A program made the position numbers and the translations under genes. 64,000 nucleotides of DNA from Ruegeria pomeroyi (GTDB lineage Bacteria; Pseudomonadota; Alphaproteobacteria; Rhodobacterales; Rhodobacteraceae), in the NCBI RefSeq assembly GCF_021405525.1, contig NZ_JAGQAG010000001.1:496001-560000 (forward strand), in the 5' to 3' direction. The notes below the pieces were generated by a model. It had not been told where the DNA came from, ran no database searches, and worked only from the letters and a program-made list of their open reading frames with translations. This document shows positions 62,153 through 64,000 of this stretch, piece by piece. The stretch's first letter is position 1. Each line of letters begins with the position of its first letter.

Positions 62153-62950
62153 ATGACACTCGCCCTTCCGTTTAAGAAAAAGCCGCCTCTGGTGGCCGTG
62201 GTTCGCCTGTCCGGTGCGATTGGTCTCGCCGGGCGCGGGGCGCTGAACGACACCACGCTTGCCCCCATTCTGGAGCGCGCCTTTCGCAAGGGCAAGCCTG
62301 CCGCCGTTGCGCTGGAAATCAATTCGCCCGGCGGCTCGCCCGTGCAAAGCTCGCTGATCGGGGCGCGCATCCGGCGCCTGGCGACCGAGCATGAGATGCC
62401 GGTTTATGCCTTTGTCGAGGATGTTGCCGCCTCGGGCGGGTATTGGCTGGCCTGCGCCGCTGACGAGATTTGGGCCGATGACAGCTCGGTCCTGGGCTCG
62501 ATCGGGGTAATCTCGGCCAGCTTCGGCGCGCATGTGTTCCTGGCGCGCCAAGGGTTCGAACGGCGGGTACACACGGCGGGCAAGTCGAAATCCATGCTCG
62601 ACCCGTTCAGCCCGGAAAAGAAAGAGGATGTGACCCGGCTCAAGGGATTGCTGGGCGACATCCACCAGAACTTCATCACTCATGTCAAAGAACGTCGCGG
62701 CGACCGGCTGGATGCCACCGAAGACCTGTTTACCGGCGAGGTCTGGCTGGGTGCGCGGGCCCGCGATCTGGGGCTGATCGACGGGATCGCCCATCTGAAA
62801 CCCAAGATGCAGGAGCGGTTCGGCGACAAGGTGCGGTTCCGCCGCTATGGTATCCGCCGCCCGTTCTGGTCGCGCTTCGGCGTGCATCTGGCCGAGGACG
62901 CCCTTGCCGGTATCGAGGAGCGCGCGGCCTTTGCGCGTTTCGGTCTCTGA
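62153..62950 (+). CDS. S49-family signal peptide peptidase-like serine protease
   Basis: A 265-residue S49 protease without an N-terminal membrane segment. The catalytic serine is in DVAASGGYWLACAAD and the catalytic lysine is probably in HTAGKSKSMLDPFSP; EINSPGGSPVQSS precedes. It resembles short SppA forms that remove cleaved signal peptides. An upstream ATG at 62105 is in frame; neither start has a strong ribosome-binding site. It stops one base before the zinc-ribbon gene start. Confidence 0.9.
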   Translation: MTLALPFKKKPPLVAVVRLSGAIGLAGRGALNDTTLAPILERAFRKGKPAAVALEINSPGGSPVQSSLIGARIRRLATEHEMPVYAFVEDVAASGGYWLACAADEIWADDSSVLGSIGVISASFGAHVFLARQGFERRVHTAGKSKSMLDPFSPEKKEDVTRLKGLLGDIHQNFITHVKERRGDRLDATEDLFTGEVWLGARARDLGLIDGIAHLKPKMQERFGDKVRFRRYGIRRPFWSRFGVHLAEDALAGIEERAAFARFGL

Positions 62951-62951
62951 C

Positions 62952-63122
62952 ATGCTGACAAAGATCGTCGCCCTTTTCCTGGTTGGCATGATGGTTCTCG
63001 CCATGTTCGGACGTTTGCGGTTTCCGGGCGCGTCCCGGTTGAAATCGGCAAAATGTCCGCGGTGCGGGCGCTACAGGATCGGCAAGGGCCCCTGTGCCTG
63101 TGGACATGGAGGCAGCGCATGA
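62952..63122 (+). CDS. Small membrane protein with zinc ribbon
   Basis: A 56-residue protein: one N-terminal membrane segment (IVALFLVGMMVLAMF) and a C-terminal zinc-binding cysteine set CPRCGRY plus CACGHGG. It begins just after the S49 protease stop and its TGA overlaps the start of the antiporter gene (ATGA), so three genes are coupled. I recall similar small proteins beside this protease in Rhodobacteraceae, which suggests it is real. Function unknown. Confidence 0.75.
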   Translation: MLTKIVALFLVGMMVLAMFGRLRFPGASRLKSAKCPRCGRYRIGKGPCACGHGGSA

Positions 63123-64000
63123 TGCCATGGATCCTATCGGCGCTGGGGCTGGTCATCCTGCTTCTGGCCGGGGACGCGCTGGTACGGGGCGCGGTCAATC
63201 TCAGCCTGCGGCTGGGCGTGCCCGCGCTGATCGTCAGCCTGACGATCGTGGCCTTCGGTACCTCGGCACCGGAGCTGCTGATCTCGATCAAGGCGGTGCT
63301 GGAGCACGCGCCGGGCATCGCACTGGGCAATGTGGTCGGTTCGAACACCGCCAACATCCTGCTGGTTCTGGGGGTTCCCGCGCTGCTGGCGACGCTGCAC
63401 ACCAGCGAATGCGACAGCCGTCGCAACTATGTGCTGATGATCCTTGCCTCGGTCCTTTTCATCGGTCTGGCCTTTTGCGGCACCTTTACCGCCACCAGCG
63501 GTCTGATCCTGCTGGCCGGTCTGGGATTGATGCTGGCCAATGCCTTTCGCGAGGCGCATGCCCATCGCAAGGCCTGTGGCGACCCCTGTGCCGATGACGA
63601 TCTGGAGGTGCTGGAAGAAGCCGACCCCGACATGCCCTGGTGGCGCATCGGCATCTATCTGCTGCTGGGTCTGATCGGGCTGCCGATGGGCGCGCATCTG
63701 CTGGTCGACAATGCCTCGATCATCGCGCGGACCTACGGGGTCAGCGAAACCGTGATCGGCCTGACACTGGTGGCTGTCGGTACCTCGTTGCCCGAACTGG
63801 CCACCACCGTTATGGCGGCGCTCAGACGCCAGGCGGATGTGGCGCTGGGCAATGTGATCGGGTCGAACATGTTCAACCTGCTGGCCATCATCGGTGTGGC
63901 TACGATGTTCGGCCCCATCCCGGTCGATCCGGAATTCCTGCGTTTCGACCTCTGGGTGATGTTGGCAGCCTCGCTGCTGCTTATCCCCTTCGTGTTCTTC
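63119..64000 (+). CDS. Calcium/sodium antiporter (YrbG type), partial
   Basis: About 294 codons are present; the 3' end lies beyond the window. It is a CaCA-family exchanger with the two alpha repeats VAFGTSAPELLISI and VAVGTSLPELATTV, each carrying the essential acidic residue, and the GNVVGSN/GNVIGSN motifs. It exchanges Ca2+ for Na+ at the inner membrane. A cysteine- and acid-rich loop (CGDPCADDDLEVLEEADPD) lies between the halves. The start overlaps the small zinc-ribbon gene. Confidence 0.93.
   Translation, partial: MMPWILSALGLVILLLAGDALVRGAVNLSLRLGVPALIVSLTIVAFGTSAPELLISIKAVLEHAPGIALGNVVGSNTANILLVLGVPALLATLHTSECDSRRNYVLMILASVLFIGLAFCGTFTATSGLILLAGLGLMLANAFREAHAHRKACGDPCADDDLEVLEEADPDMPWWRIGIYLLLGLIGLPMGAHLLVDNASIIARTYGVSETVIGLTLVAVGTSLPELATTVMAALRRQADVALGNVIGSNMFNLLAIIGVATMFGPIPVDPEFLRFDLWVMLAASLLLIPFVFF

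Overview
The window is GC-rich, densely coded alphaproteobacterial chromosome, most likely a marine Rhodobacteraceae (Roseobacter group, Ruegeria/Silicibacter-like). This rests on gene content (Xsc and SoeABC sulfonate/sulfite metabolism, TRAP transport, a TrcR/DUF1013 cell-cycle regulator, aerobic HemF) and on a short intergenic stem-loop element that I recall from this family. No genome identification was possible without a search.

Layout. 1-10.9 kb: C2-sulfonate end-metabolism, with the sulfite dehydrogenase soeABC (soeC cut by the window edge), a short citrate synthase, phosphate acetyltransferase, acetate kinase, sulfoacetaldehyde acetyltransferase (xsc) and a TauR/MocR regulator. Xsc makes sulfite and acetyl phosphate. 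SoeABC oxidises sulfite, Pta or AckA process acetyl phosphate, and citrate synthase could draw off acetyl-CoA. Direct repeats close to the TauR consensus that I recall lie upstream of both xsc and tauR. 11-12.7 kb: ArsR-type repressor and DUF318 permease. 12.7-28.4 kb: housekeeping and small stress or regulatory units (TrcR, RNase T2, YbaB-RecR, FMN reductase, MerR-SDR, OmpA lipoprotein, WYL regulator, AraC-Ogt, MarR-isochorismatase, Nth, PfkB kinase, NYN nuclease, MarR/EamA, RppH). 28.5-33.7 kb: FadH, small unknowns, a LysR regulator.

33.7-35.2 kb is an AT-richer scar next to the 3' end of tRNA-Ser(GCU). It holds an IS5-type transposase remnant, a second gene fragment and a short direct repeat, and it looks like a decayed integration site. 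35.3-45.3 kb: a LysR regulator divergent from a ten-gene catabolic cluster (enolase-superfamily enzyme, FAD amino-acid oxidase, DctPQM TRAP transporter, BASS-type carrier, PxpBCA 5-oxoprolinase) of unknown substrate. 45.3-50.9 kb: SPOR-domain D,D-carboxypeptidase, HAD hydrolase, ClpS, RsmC-like methyltransferase, an SDR lacking the catalytic lysine, and HemF. 51-56.5 kb: secreted protein, fatty acid desaturase, adenylate cyclase, divergent hemC/hemE. 56.5-64 kb: CoA transferase, crotonase, DMT exporter, CoxG-like protein, ABC exporter pair, S49 peptidase, a small zinc-ribbon protein, and a Ca2+/Na+ antiporter cut by the window end.

The most promising leads are four copies of a three-hairpin 3'-UTR element with compensatory base changes (after the stop codons of the PfkB kinase, fadH, hemF and hemE), the tandem palindromes between soeA and soeB, the TauR-like operators, the ten-gene oxoprolinase/TRAP cluster, and the tRNA-Ser scar. 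I found no CRISPR array, rRNA or intact mobile element.
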